Source: Thermoplasmata archaeon
GTDB taxonomy: Archaea > Thermoplasmatota > Thermoplasmata > Thermoplasmatales > Thermoplasmataceae
Assembly (NCBI GenBank): GCA_021821635.1
Contig: JAKACH010000004.1
Location: forward strand, 1-47,221
DNA: 47,221 nucleotides
Direction: 5' to 3'
Within the stretch, counting starts at the first letter, position 1; every line of letters starts with the position of its first letter. Shown here in pieces: positions 1 to 8,762 of the stretch. The position numbers were made by a program, and so were the translations under genes. The notes below the pieces were generated by a model that did not search any database, was not told the DNA's origin, and saw only the letters and a program-made list of their open reading frames with translations.

Positions 1-154
1 TCGTGAATGCTGTGACAGGCGCTCCCCTTCGCTCAGTGCCAAAAAACGGGAATGAAATAACGTATTTACCTTCGTTGAACGCCGCCAGGGCAAGTATTTT
101 AGAAGCTGTGACCGCCCCCTGGCCACCCCTTCCATGAAAACGTATTTCAAACAA
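1..154 (-). CDS. porG: 2-oxoacid:ferredoxin oxidoreductase gamma subunit, N-terminal part (cut by window start)
   Basis: The first 51 residues can be read on the minus strand before the window edge cuts the gene. They contain [20 protein letters not shown] and then [17 protein letters not shown], which is the hallmark N-terminus of the gamma chain of pyruvate or branched-chain 2-oxoacid:ferredoxin oxidoreductases. The enzyme oxidatively decarboxylates a 2-oxoacid to acyl-CoA and reduces ferredoxin in the cytoplasm. A TGA stop lies in frame at 170-172, and no ATG or GTG occurs between it and the conserved sequence, so TTG at 154 is the likely start. AGTGAT lies just upstream as a weak ribosome site. 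The substrate (pyruvate or another oxoacid) cannot be decided from this fragment. Confidence 0.85.
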   Translation of the reverse strand, partial: MFEIRFHGRGGQGAVTASKILALAAFNEGKYVISFPFFGTERRGAPVTAFT

Positions 155-200
155 GATATCACTAATAGATCAAGCCGCTGCGTTTAATTACCAATGATGC

Positions 201-208
201 TTATATAT
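201..208 (-). promoter_or_regulatory. TATA-like box for the oxidoreductase gamma gene
   Basis: An 8-nt A/T run (TTATATAT on the plus strand) lies about 50 nt before the TTG start. Transcription would begin near 180, leaving a short leader that carries the AGTGAT ribosome site. This is inferred from spacing only. Confidence 0.4.
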
Positions 209-290
209 TCGGAACTTTCACACATAATGGTCAATATAAATAAGACCTTGAATCAGTGGAATGAGCAGGAATTGATTGTTGCCTTCATCT

Positions 291-1904
291 CTACATATCG
301 TTATCTGCTTTGGATTTCTTATTCGCGCCACGATCAGGATTGGTCTTTCGTTTTTTGCCGTAACCCGATCCACCTGGAGTGAATATGATTACCTCATCGC
401 CTGGAGCCAGGTCTGCTGTAAACTTGCTTGGATATCTCCTCTTCTTGCCTTCATGTGTTATGTAAACCATACCGGTTTTCCCGCTCTTTCCTCCAGCAAG
501 TGCATATGGCGGGTTTACAAACCGGTCTGCAAGCACGGAGATGGTGCATGCTTCGTTCGCAATAAAGGAACGTATGATGCCGTCTCCGCCTTTCCATGCT
601 CCTGTACCGCCGCTGTTTTTCCTGATTTTATATGAAGTGAAGAAAATAGGGTATTCACGCTCCGCGACTTCAACTGGCGTATTCATCGTATTCGTCATAT
701 TGCTGTGCACGCCTGATTCACCATTCCTGCCCTTGCCTGCTCCGTTGCCTCCTCCAATCGTCTCATAATATGACCAGAATTTACCTTCACCTCTTGGCCC
801 TCCCATCATCACGTTGAACATTGTTCCTGAGGATGCGGATGGTATCTCAGTACCGGCACTTTCGCTGAGTGCATGGTGGACCACGTCGGCTATTCTCTGA
901 GTTGTCTCAACATTTCCTCCCGAGACAGGGAGGGGTCTTTCTGGATTCAGCAAGGATCCCTCGGGAGCATTAACTTTCAGTATTGAATAAAGCCCGTCGT
1001 TTGTGGGGATTTCACTATTCATAGCGCTCCTTACTGCATATGCTACTGCGGAGAATGTTACTCCCTTCACTGCATTGAGGGGTAGTTCCAAATCGGATGA
1101 GCTACCGGAAAAATCCGCAGTTATGCTATCATTTGAAATATCCAGACGAAGTTTCAAAAGGATTGATGAATTGCCTGCCTCAAGCGTATCGGTTGCATAA
1201 AATGATCCCTGTTTCCATCCTGATATACCGGAGAGGGCAAGTTTTCTTGAGTGCTTCATAGCCTCCTTCCATCCGTGTAAGACAGACTTTGTGCCGTATT
1301 CATCCATCATCTCCATGATCCTTCCAATTCCAGCCCTGTTTGCTGCAATCTGTGCATTAATGTCACCTAATGCTGTGGACGGTTCCTTGAAGTTGGAGAG
1401 AATTATAGAGAGGATCTCGGAATCTATTTTCCCATTCTTTACAAGTTTTACTGGTGGTATAATCATGCCCTCCTGGAAGAGATTCTTTGCGTTTGGATTG
1501 AGGCTGCCGAATACGGGTCCGCCAACATCAACAATGTGTGCTTTATTCACCACATAAGCACATATCAACTCTTCATGATAGACAGGCGCCATCAGCATTA
1601 CATCATTCAGGTGTGTTCCTGTAATATAAGGATCATTTGTGAGCATCATATCTCCTTCTGACAACTCAGTGCGATTGGATCTGACCCACTTCAATAGGTT
1701 CATAGATCCGATCTTGAAAGAACCCAAATGCACAGGTATGTGTTCAGCCTGAGCAGCTATTCTTCCGGATCTATCGAGTATGGCGCAGCTGTGATCCATC
1801 CTTTCCCTGATGTTTGGTGAAATTGCAGATCGTTTCAACGAAATGCCCATCTCTTCCGCTATAAACTGTGAGGTCTTTCCGATCAGTTCCCAGTCTTTTA
1901 TCAT
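291..1904 (-). CDS. hyuB: Hydantoinase B / oxoprolinase beta-type subunit
   Basis: This 537-residue protein belongs to the HyuB family, the partner of HyuA in ATP-dependent N-methylhydantoinase, 5-oxoprolinase and acetone carboxylase systems. Seen directly: the N-terminal helix region followed by IRERMDHSCAILD, the glycine-rich QAEHIPVHLGS and TNDPYITGTHLNDVMLM stretches typical of the family, and a C-terminal GGSGYG. The ATG overlaps the hyuA stop as ATGA (1901-1904), so the two are translationally coupled and probably form one complex. The C-terminus is short and basic. The substrate is not evident. Opening of a cyclic amide such as a hydantoin or 5-oxoproline is the family role; which one applies here is unknown. 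Confidence 0.88.
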   Translation of the reverse strand: MIKDWELIGKTSQFIAEEMGISLKRSAISPNIRERMDHSCAILDRSGRIAAQAEHIPVHLGSFKIGSMNLLKWVRSNRTELSEGDMMLTNDPYITGTHLNDVMLMAPVYHEELICAYVVNKAHIVDVGGPVFGSLNPNAKNLFQEGMIIPPVKLVKNGKIDSEILSIILSNFKEPSTALGDINAQIAANRAGIGRIMEMMDEYGTKSVLHGWKEAMKHSRKLALSGISGWKQGSFYATDTLEAGNSSILLKLRLDISNDSITADFSGSSSDLELPLNAVKGVTFSAVAYAVRSAMNSEIPTNDGLYSILKVNAPEGSLLNPERPLPVSGGNVETTQRIADVVHHALSESAGTEIPSASSGTMFNVMMGGPRGEGKFWSYYETIGGGNGAGKGRNGESGVHSNMTNTMNTPVEVAEREYPIFFTSYKIRKNSGGTGAWKGGDGIIRSFIANEACTISVLADRFVNPPYALAGGKSGKTGMVYITHEGKKRRYPSKFTADLAPGDEVIIFTPGGSGYGKKRKTNPDRGANKKSKADNDM

Positions 1905-3886
1905 TTATGCAGCACCATTCTTATCTCTCCGTGAGAGCCAATCGTTGAGGACCAGCCTGTCGGGATAAGCGTTGTAGTTCCAGGCTCGTCGATCATTGCC
2001 GGACCCTTGACAGCCACTCCAGAAGGTAAAGAATCCCGGGAATAGACGGGTAAAGAATGCCATTTGCCTGACTCTCTCGCCTTCCTGGTGTGTGATTCCT
2101 TTTTTATCGCGCTCATTCTTTCAAATCCAGGTTTCTCTCTTGATCTGGTGCCGGTGACCCTTATTGCAGATATTTCGACCTCGCGTTGGAGTGTAAAGCC
2201 ATAAGTTGAACTGTGAAGGGTTTCAAAGTCTTCCTTTATTTTTGCCATTGAAACTGAAGAGACAGGAACTGAGAGATCGGTACCCTGGCCTTTATATCTG
2301 CAGTCTGCGCTTAAAGAGATTGCAATGTCATCTCCCAATTGACTTATCTTAACAGTAAGTCTCGCATAATCCGCTTCCAGATCTGACGGATATGCCATAG
2401 ATTCTTCATATTTCCAGTCCGCTTGGACTAATCCAATTGCACTGAATTCAGCAGGGGTTGTAGGAATAATTACCTCCGTTGAACCGAGCAATTCTGCTAC
2501 CCTTGCAGCGTGCTGTGGACCTGCTCCACCGAAAGCATATAGTACGAATCCCCTCGGATCAAGGCCACGCTCATAAGTTACCAGGCGGATTGCTCTTGCC
2601 ATTTCCAGGTCGGCAAGAGAAATAGCTTTCTCTGCGACCATGACCGGATCGCCAAGCAGCGAAAGCGATTTGATCGATTTTTCCTTATCCAACATGATTG
2701 TTCGGCCTGGACTTTCTCTGCTAATATAGCCAAGAACCAGGTTTGCGTCCGTAATTGTAGGTTGCTCTCCGCCGAGTCCATAACAGGCAGGACCTGGATC
2801 GGATCCAGCGCTTTGTGGGCCAATGTTTAGGATTCCAGCATCGTCTTTCCAGATAACTGTTCCTCCACCTGCCGACACCTCGGCAATATCGACAAACTGT
2901 GTCCTGACAGGGTAACCTGTTCCCTTTATCATCCTGCCATGATTGGATGATCCACCGACTTCGTACTCCCCTGTTGTTGCTATACTGTTTGCAACTATTG
3001 CGCTCGCCTTTGCAGTCGTACCTCCCATATCGAAACTTATTACATTCCTGTCCCCGATAGCTTTTGCAAATTCATTAGCTGCTATTACTCCGGCTGTGGG
3101 ACCAGATTCTATTATCTTTATTGGCCTGCTAATCACCTCATGTAGCTTCATGAGACCGCCTGAATTGGACATCATGTTTATCTGCCTGCAGCCAAGTTTG
3201 CTCAGGCTTGTGGAGAGTTTATTCAGGTAATCGGTCATGATCGGGGATAATGCAGCATTCACAACAGCAGTAGATGTACGTTCGAACTCCCTCGGTTCTG
3301 CCGATATCTCGGAAGAGAGGGACACGTGTTCAAACTTCTTTCTTAGAATTTTACCGGCAAGGACCTCGTTCCTTGGGTTCAGGTATGAATGCAGGAAGCT
3401 TATGGCAATTGCATCAATTTTCCGTAAGTTGAGATCCAAAACAATTTTTTCGAGCGCTTTAGGGTTCACTGCCCTGATTACTTTTCCATCCGGCCCAATG
3501 CGCTCATCAACCTCGTAGCGCAACTTCCTCATGACGATTGGCACCGGCTTCCTGAATCTCAGATCATAAATGGAGGGCCTGTTCTGCCTGCCAATCTCTA
3601 TAACGTCAGCAAATCCATTGGTTGTCAGGAGAGCCGTCCTCGGAAGTTCCAGGTTATGCTGTCCAAGAATTGAGTTTGTCGCGATAGTTGTTGCATGTAT
3701 AACTTCATCAATATGGTCAAGACCCGCCAATCTGATGCCTTCAATCACGGCGTCAGCAGGCGCCCTGACGGAAGTAGGAATTTTAAAAGCTTTCTTGATC
3801 CTGTTACCTTGCATAATCACTATATCTGTAAAGGTGCCCCCTATATCGACAGAAATTGTTTGTTTCTCCATATCGTTACTACGCAT
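1901..3886 (-). CDS. hyuA: Hydantoinase A / oxoprolinase alpha-type subunit
   Basis: A 661-residue HyuA-family protein with the actin-like ATPase fold. The N-terminal phosphate loop is VDIGGTFTDIV, the middle domain has SFDMGGTTAKAS, and the C-terminal part has YAFGGAGPQHAARVAELLG. With HyuB it would hydrolyse a cyclic amide using ATP. Two starts are possible: ATG at 3886, which gives five extra residues, and ATG at 3871, which begins MEKQTISVDIGG as most relatives do. Neither has a clear ribosome site at good spacing, so the shorter form is slightly preferred on family grounds. The peroxiredoxin gene lies 34 nt upstream on the same strand, so co-transcription is possible. Confidence 0.88.
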   Translation of the reverse strand: MRSNDMEKQTISVDIGGTFTDIVIMQGNRIKKAFKIPTSVRAPADAVIEGIRLAGLDHIDEVIHATTIATNSILGQHNLELPRTALLTTNGFADVIEIGRQNRPSIYDLRFRKPVPIVMRKLRYEVDERIGPDGKVIRAVNPKALEKIVLDLNLRKIDAIAISFLHSYLNPRNEVLAGKILRKKFEHVSLSSEISAEPREFERTSTAVVNAALSPIMTDYLNKLSTSLSKLGCRQINMMSNSGGLMKLHEVISRPIKIIESGPTAGVIAANEFAKAIGDRNVISFDMGGTTAKASAIVANSIATTGEYEVGGSSNHGRMIKGTGYPVRTQFVDIAEVSAGGGTVIWKDDAGILNIGPQSAGSDPGPACYGLGGEQPTITDANLVLGYISRESPGRTIMLDKEKSIKSLSLLGDPVMVAEKAISLADLEMARAIRLVTYERGLDPRGFVLYAFGGAGPQHAARVAELLGSTEVIIPTTPAEFSAIGLVQADWKYEESMAYPSDLEADYARLTVKISQLGDDIAISLSADCRYKGQGTDLSVPVSSVSMAKIKEDFETLHSSTYGFTLQREVEISAIRVTGTRSREKPGFERMSAIKKESHTRKARESGKWHSLPVYSRDSLPSGVAVKGPAMIDEPGTTTLIPTGWSSTIGSHGEIRMVLHK

Positions 3887-3920
3887 TCTTCCAGTGGTTC
3901 CTTGTCCAAGAGGAGTGCTT

Positions 3921-4397
3921 TCAGCCAGTAACTTTACCTGCCTCTGCTGGGGCCAAGGATTTCAGTTTTTCAATGGAGAAATCTATATGACTCTTAGGGT
4001 CCATCTGAGAATTATGGATACCCCGAATAACCCCATCCTTGTCTATGACGAAGGTCATTCTCGCTGGAATAAGGAATCCTTTAGCGCCGTACGCATCCCT
4101 GATCTTCCTGTCCCTGTCACTTAAGAGCGTGAACTGAAGCTTGTGATGATCCTTGAATGATTTCTGCTTCTCCTCAGTGTCGGAACTTACACCCAGCACC
4201 ACGGCACCTAGCTGCTTGATGGAGTCCCAGTTATCCCTGAAGCATTTTGCTTCTGCTGTGCAGCCAGGTGTTTCCGCCTTTGGGTAAAAATATAGGACAA
4301 CGGCAGAATTACCCTTGAAATCTGAAAGACTGATCTTTTTTCCAGTCTCATCTGTTCCGGTAAATTCCGGTGCTTTATCTCCTTCCTTGAGTACCAT
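3921..4397 (-). CDS. bcp: Peroxiredoxin of the Bcp/PrxQ type
   Basis: A 158-residue thioredoxin-fold peroxidase that reduces hydrogen peroxide and organic hydroperoxides with electrons from a thioredoxin-like donor. Visible marks are LYFYPKAETPGCTAEAKC, with the peroxidatic Cys in TPGCT, and a second Cys six residues later (CX5C, where many Bcp proteins have CX4C). The N-terminal GDKAPEFTGTDETGKKISLSDFKG segment and the ARMTFVIDKDGVIRG strand complete the AhpC/TSA fold. The length is normal for the family. It is the first gene of a possible run with hyuA and hyuB, but a functional link is not obvious; it may simply serve oxidative defence. Confidence 0.93.
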   Translation of the reverse strand: MVLKEGDKAPEFTGTDETGKKISLSDFKGNSAVVLYFYPKAETPGCTAEAKCFRDNWDSIKQLGAVVLGVSSDTEEKQKSFKDHHKLQFTLLSDRDRKIRDAYGAKGFLIPARMTFVIDKDGVIRGIHNSQMDPKSHIDFSIEKLKSLAPAEAGKVTG

Positions 4398-4457
4398 GGA
4401 ACAACATGTGAATTCGTTAAATAAAGACTTGCAGGCTACAATCAGGATCTTAGGATT

Positions 4458-5350
4458 TCACTGACCCGGTTTCATGGAAAGCACGGCAATTGCAGCACCG
4501 ATAGAAGCAACAGCTATCAAGCCCAGCGAAATTGCAGATACATAAGCAGACTCTGTAAAATGCGTAGTAATCAGTGTAAATGGTGGTATTAGAGCCTGAA
4601 GAACAGATGTTATGGCAAAACCACTAACTCTTGATGCCCGGAAGAAGAACAGGTAAGCCACACCCATTGATGTTACTCCTGTTACCAGGAGAGAAAGGAC
4701 CGGCAGGAAACCGATAGAGGAGGGAGCTTGGTGGAAAATTGCCAGCCCGACTGCAAGTGAGACGATCCCTGGCCAGAAAAATGTTCCTGCGAGTGCATGG
4801 AATGAACCTTTTACTGTGATCAGCATGTTCAGGGTTAGAAAGAGAAATGGGACAGCAAGCATCACACCAAACAGCAGAGCGGCACCTAGAATTCCCTGGA
4901 CAGTTATAGTCTTGCCATATGCAACCAGCAATACAGATGCAGGTATCATTATTGCCAGAGATAAAGAAAAAATCCTGTAATCCAGCTTCATTAAGTTTAT
5001 TCTCAATGCAATCGAGAGAGCAGGCGACAGGATAACATCGCCAAAAAGCACTGCGATCGTCGTAATGACTGAACCATTATGCTCTGTCGAAAGGATGATG
5101 AGGAACTGCTGCACGAAATAAAGTGCCCCCGTAAACATGACTCTTCTATCAGTGAGAAAAGAGAGCGATTTTGTCTTAAGGAATAGCGGAACTATAAAAA
5201 TAAAGGAACCGGCAAGCGATGGGATCGCAAAAATAATAATCTGGGAGTAGGAGTATGCGTAAAATATCAATGAATAATAAGTGGACCATATAAACGCGGC
5301 TGATATTGCAAAGGCCGACCCAACAGCCAGTTCTATCTTCGTATTGCCAT
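4458..5350 (-). CDS. DMT/EamA-like membrane permease, frame broken near the N-terminus
   Basis: A very hydrophobic protein with about 9-10 predicted membrane segments. It fits the drug/metabolite transporter (EamA-like) superfamily by size and pattern, but no substrate can be named. The clean reading frame from TTG at 5270 lacks the first membrane helix. The same frame continues open upstream to about 5363 and encodes ELAVGSAFAISAAFIWSTYY, a good first helix, but has no start codon there. A GGTGAT site at 5355-5360 is followed 4 nt later by ATG at 5350, in another frame, which hits TAG after five codons. One missing nucleotide, or a -1 shift, around 5336-5339 would join the ATG to the main frame. 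The interval given assumes that join; the undisturbed ORF alone is 4458-5270. Confidence 0.65.
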
Positions 5351-5354
5351 CGGA

Positions 5355-5360
5355 ATCACC
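5355..5360 (-). promoter_or_regulatory. Strong GGTGAT ribosome-binding site
   Basis: GGTGAT on the minus strand lies 4 nt before ATG 5350. It marks that ATG as the intended start of the permease even though its frame closes after five codons. Confidence 0.55.
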
Positions 5361-5430
5361 ATGAAGCTATAAATGCTTCATTCCTGATCCAAAAATGTCG
5401 TCGTCAGTTTCAAAGATCTGGGAAGTATTG

Positions 5431-5439
5431 TTTATTTTA
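5431..5439 (+). promoter_or_regulatory. TATA-like box for hisS
   Basis: TTTATTTTA is centred 25 nt before GTG 5460 but only about 7 nt before ATG 5442. Archaeal TATA boxes sit about 25-27 nt before transcription start, so this box points to a leaderless message beginning at GTG 5460. Confidence 0.45.
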
Positions 5440-5441
5440 GC

Positions 5442-6776
5442 ATGTTGCATTACTTACCCGTGGCTCTAGAGCGAGTGAGAGGTTTCAGGGATATTTACCC
5501 GGAGGACAGTGAACCCAGGAAGCGTATTTTTGAAGTTTCCGAGAAGGCAGCAGAAGTCTTTGGCTTCAGGAAGATAGAAATGCCTTCTGTGGAACACATG
5601 GATCTTTACAGGATCAAGTCCGGCGATGAGCTTGTGAGCCAGTGTTTCACGTTTCAGGACAAGGGAGGAAGACAGATCACGCTTACGCCAGAAGCAACAC
5701 CGACGGTAGTCAGGATGCTTACGTCAAGGAAGGATATCTCAAGGCCGGTAAGATGGTATAGCTTCCAGAAGTACTGGAGATATGAGGAACCCCAGGCGGG
5801 AAGACAGCGGGAATTTTATCAGTTCAACGGTGACATCTTTGGGCCAAGTTCCGCTGAAGTCGATGCAGAGGTCATTGGTCTTGCCGCATTTATTCTGAAC
5901 AATCTGGGACTAAATGGTCATTACAGGATACTCATAAACGATAGATCCATTATGGAGCGTGTCCTTCTTGAGAATGGCATAAAGGATGTTACAAAGGCTT
6001 TTGCCATCATAGACAAGTTCAAGAAAACAGACAGGGACCAGTTTTTCCTTGATCTTGAAGAACTTGGAATGCCAAAAGACCGTGTACGTGATTTCTGCAA
6101 AATGCTTGAGCAGGTGACACCAATTGAGCTATCGGAGACCGTTATTAAGAATGTAATCCATTATGGTGATAACGATTTACAGATACAGAGATTTCTCAGG
6201 TTATCCAAAATTCTTCCCGCGTATTCCGCTGACACTTTCTTCCTGGATCTCTCTACTGTCAGGGGACTTGCTTACTACACCGGTGTGGTATTTGAGGCAT
6301 TTGATGTGGAAGGAAAGTTCAGATCCATTCTCGGTGGAGGAAGATATGACAACCTTGCGGAACTCTATTCGGGCCAGAATATACCGGCAGTGGGGTTCGG
6401 GATGGGTGATGCAATCCTCGAGATGCTGTTAAAGCACACAGGCCTTTTTGGATACGATAAAAAAGAACAGAAATTCTACGTTGCAACACCAGATACGACA
6501 TACTATGCTCATGCTGTCACACTTGCAACGAAGATCAGATCTAGCGGGATCCCAGCCCACCTGAATATAAATGAGAGAAACATGGGATTGCAGATAAAGG
6601 AGGCGAACAAGGAAGGCGCAACTGATCTGATTGTGCTGGGGAAGCAGGAATTTGAATCGAATAATCTGACATGGAAAAAGCTTGACTCCGGAAAGCAGAT
6701 CAGCATTAGGCATGATTCCTTTCTTGATCTCCTCACTAAACGTGGAATCGGCGAGGTTGTCTTCCCGGATTCCTAG
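5442..6776 (+). CDS. hisS: Histidyl-tRNA synthetase
   Basis: A class II aminoacyl-tRNA synthetase that charges tRNA-His. The N-terminus RVRGFRDIYPED is the usual HisRS opening. Motif 2 is RYEEPQAGRQREFYQFNGD, the histidine-binding loop is GLAYYTGVVFE, motif 3 is GGGRYDNL with AVGFGMGDA, and an anticodon-binding alpha/beta domain fills the last 100 residues. Length (444 aa) is normal. The start is uncertain: ATG 5442 gives six extra residues, while GTG 5460 (VALERVRGFRD) fits the TATA spacing for a leaderless transcript and the family N-terminus. The gene is monocistronic and faces the mobA-like gene. Confidence 0.96.
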   Translation: MLHYLPVALERVRGFRDIYPEDSEPRKRIFEVSEKAAEVFGFRKIEMPSVEHMDLYRIKSGDELVSQCFTFQDKGGRQITLTPEATPTVVRMLTSRKDISRPVRWYSFQKYWRYEEPQAGRQREFYQFNGDIFGPSSAEVDAEVIGLAAFILNNLGLNGHYRILINDRSIMERVLLENGIKDVTKAFAIIDKFKKTDRDQFFLDLEELGMPKDRVRDFCKMLEQVTPIELSETVIKNVIHYGDNDLQIQRFLRLSKILPAYSADTFFLDLSTVRGLAYYTGVVFEAFDVEGKFRSILGGGRYDNLAELYSGQNIPAVGFGMGDAILEMLLKHTGLFGYDKKEQKFYVATPDTTYYAHAVTLATKIRSSGIPAHLNINERNMGLQIKEANKEGATDLIVLGKQEFESNNLTWKKLDSGKQISIRHDSFLDLLTKRGIGEVVFPDS

Positions 6777-6813
6777 TTTACCCGACCAGGAGATGAACAG
6801 AATGCGCCACATA

Positions 6814-7326
6814 TCATTGTAATAGGCTCTTGCAGATCTCGTTTGCCTTAGATAAATCCGATTGAGTATTCACGTTGAAAAATGCTCTCTTTGAGAACAA
6901 ACCAGAATCTATGGCGACAAAACCTGATTTACGTAGCATAATGCGAAGGTTACTTCCAGTTTCTAATGGACCGGAGTAAATGGCAAAGAGTGGTTCCATT
7001 TTTCCATCCTTGTGAACAGGCATAATGGATTCTCCGGAGAAATGGGATAAGAGGACATTCAGGTCCCCTACTGTGAAGAAAGGCATATCTCCAGCAATAA
7101 GCATGAATGAGTCATTTTTCAAGCTCAACTCATGAACAAGCTGCATGATGTTTTCTGAATTATCCTGCTTATAGGGAAAAGGAAGATCAATTTTTGATGA
7201 AATTACGACTTCCCCTATCTCGCTGAGCTTTTCTCTTACGATATCCAGCATTGGTCTGCCGCAAATTTTCATCAGGTGCTTACCTGGCAGTCTTTCAGAT
7301 GCCTTGACTGGAATATATGCGATCAT
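6814..7326 (-). CDS. mobA: MobA-like molybdenum cofactor nucleotidyltransferase
   Basis: A protein of about 170 residues of the nucleotide-diphospho-sugar transferase fold. Its C-terminal half is MobA-like: LIAGDMPFF (the metal-binding DMP), then MEPLFAIYSG and FFNVNTQSDLSKAN, as in enzymes that attach GMP or CMP to molybdopterin. The N-terminus is unusual. In place of the GGxSxRMGxxK loop it has PVKASERLPGKHL, which looks more like CMP-sugar synthetases (SpsF/KdsB type). Its position next to two moeA genes and a formate dehydrogenase operon supports a cofactor role. ATG 7326 is preferred; TTG 7341 would add five residues. Confidence 0.72.
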   Translation of the reverse strand: MIAYIPVKASERLPGKHLMKICGRPMLDIVREKLSEIGEVVISSKIDLPFPYKQDNSENIMQLVHELSLKNDSFMLIAGDMPFFTVGDLNVLLSHFSGESIMPVHKDGKMEPLFAIYSGPLETGSNLRIMLRKSGFVAIDSGLFSKRAFFNVNTQSDLSKANEICKSLLQ

Positions 7327-7506
7327 GCCTCTTGATCTCAAAACTCAATGTTAAACATGCTGCACTGGAGACAAAATCATAAACCAATATACATTATGCA
7401 TTTGTGATCCTCGAACATACTCGTGATGCGCAGAAGATTTGCATAACAGGGTCTATCATGAAATACAAGATTTCCCTGTTTAAAAAGCCTGCTTTAAAAC
7501 AATTTA

Positions 7507-8760
7507 GTGCAGGGTTGGGAGGTGGAATCCATTAGCGAGATACGACAGCAAATGAACCGTTTTGTAAACCTGATAGGATATCAGGAGGCAATAACCAGGA
7601 TCAGTAAATACAAATGGAATCCTGTTGGCGATGTAACAGCAAATGTTTCTGGCAGCCTTGGTATGATATCTACTGAAGATATATTTGCGAAGATGCCGCT
7701 TCCTACTCGTGTACGAAGCCTGGTTGACGGATACGCCATCAGATCTCTTGACTCTACCGGGGCAAGCGCAGAAAACCCGATTCATTTCAAGATAATAGGT
7801 AGAAAAGAGGCAGGGAGTGGAAAAAAATTAAACATTTCAAGTGGAGAATGCGTCGAAATATATACTGGAGCTTCGCTTCCTAAAGGCTGCGATGCAGTGA
7901 TAATGGCAGAATATGCTTCCACCGTTTCCGGCGGCATTACAATCACAGAGGAACTATCTCCGGGAACGAATGTATCGAAAGTCGGGGAAGACATTGAGAA
8001 GGATTTCCAGATCATTCATAAGGGAGATCAGATAGGAAGTTTTCATATCACAGCTATGCTTTCGACAGGAACATCAAAGATAAGGGTGAAGAGGACGATC
8101 AATGTTGGAGTCTTCTCTACTGGAAATGAATTATTCAGTTCTTCTGCCGACAGCATTAAGAATACAGCCGAAACTGCAGTCAAGACCTTCTTTGAATCCC
8201 CATTCCTGAAAGTTACCAAGCTCGGAAAGTGTCATGACAATGCTGAAGAAATCTCGAAGAAGGTAAAGCACTCTATCGATAGCATGGATGCAATGGTCAT
8301 AACGGGCGGAACCAGCCTTGGACGCTATGATCTTGTTCCAGAGGCTTTATCAGGAATTGCCGAGACCATCTTTGGCGGTGTCCGGATCAGGCCAGGAAGG
8401 ACTGCTGCTCTCTATTCGTTATCAGGCAAGCCAGTCTTTTCTGTGTCGGGGTTCCCTTCCTCTGCCATTATATCTCTCTGGCTATTTCTTCCGCACTACA
8501 TCAAGGCAGTCACGGGCATCAATGACAGTAGTAGAAGGAGGATGATGCAACTTGCAACCGGGTTACATTCAAAAGCTGGTTACACTACTGTCATACCTGT
8601 GAGAATTTCGGATAATAACAGGATGAAGATTTCGCCAGTTTCGTCTGGAGGGAGTGTGAGAATGGCCGACATGCTGAAGGCAGACGGGCTTGCAGTTGTT
8701 CCAGATAATGTCGAAGGATATCCAGAGAATGAAATCGTGGAAGTTCACGAGGTGCGTTAG
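7507..8760 (+). CDS. moeA: MoeA-family molybdopterin molybdenumtransferase, copy 1
   Basis: A MoeA homologue, the enzyme that inserts molybdate or tungstate into adenylylated molybdopterin. Visible landmarks are SLVDGYAIRSLD (family DGYA motif), IYTGASLPKGCDAVIM, VGVFSTGNEL, MVITGGTSLGRYDLV and FSVSGFPSSA, in the right order for domains I-IV. The start is unclear. GTG 7507 and GTG 7522 lie after an A/T-rich promoter region, while ATG 7552 begins MNRFVNLIGYQEAI, which is where relatives usually start. It is followed by the second moeA after only 2 nt. The GFPSS loop replaces the more common GNPVS, so this may be the tungsten- or storage-type paralogue; that is inference. Confidence 0.9.
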   Translation: MQGWEVESISEIRQQMNRFVNLIGYQEAITRISKYKWNPVGDVTANVSGSLGMISTEDIFAKMPLPTRVRSLVDGYAIRSLDSTGASAENPIHFKIIGRKEAGSGKKLNISSGECVEIYTGASLPKGCDAVIMAEYASTVSGGITITEELSPGTNVSKVGEDIEKDFQIIHKGDQIGSFHITAMLSTGTSKIRVKRTINVGVFSTGNELFSSSADSIKNTAETAVKTFFESPFLKVTKLGKCHDNAEEISKKVKHSIDSMDAMVITGGTSLGRYDLVPEALSGIAETIFGGVRIRPGRTAALYSLSGKPVFSVSGFPSSAIISLWLFLPHYIKAVTGINDSSRRRMMQLATGLHSKAGYTTVIPVRISDNNRMKISPVSSGGSVRMADMLKADGLAVVPDNVEGYPENEIVEVHEVR

Positions 8761-8762
8761 GC

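Noticed and set aside
276-635. Open frames on the plus strand opposite hyuB
   Set aside because: They are antisense shadows of a well-supported gene and show no family features.
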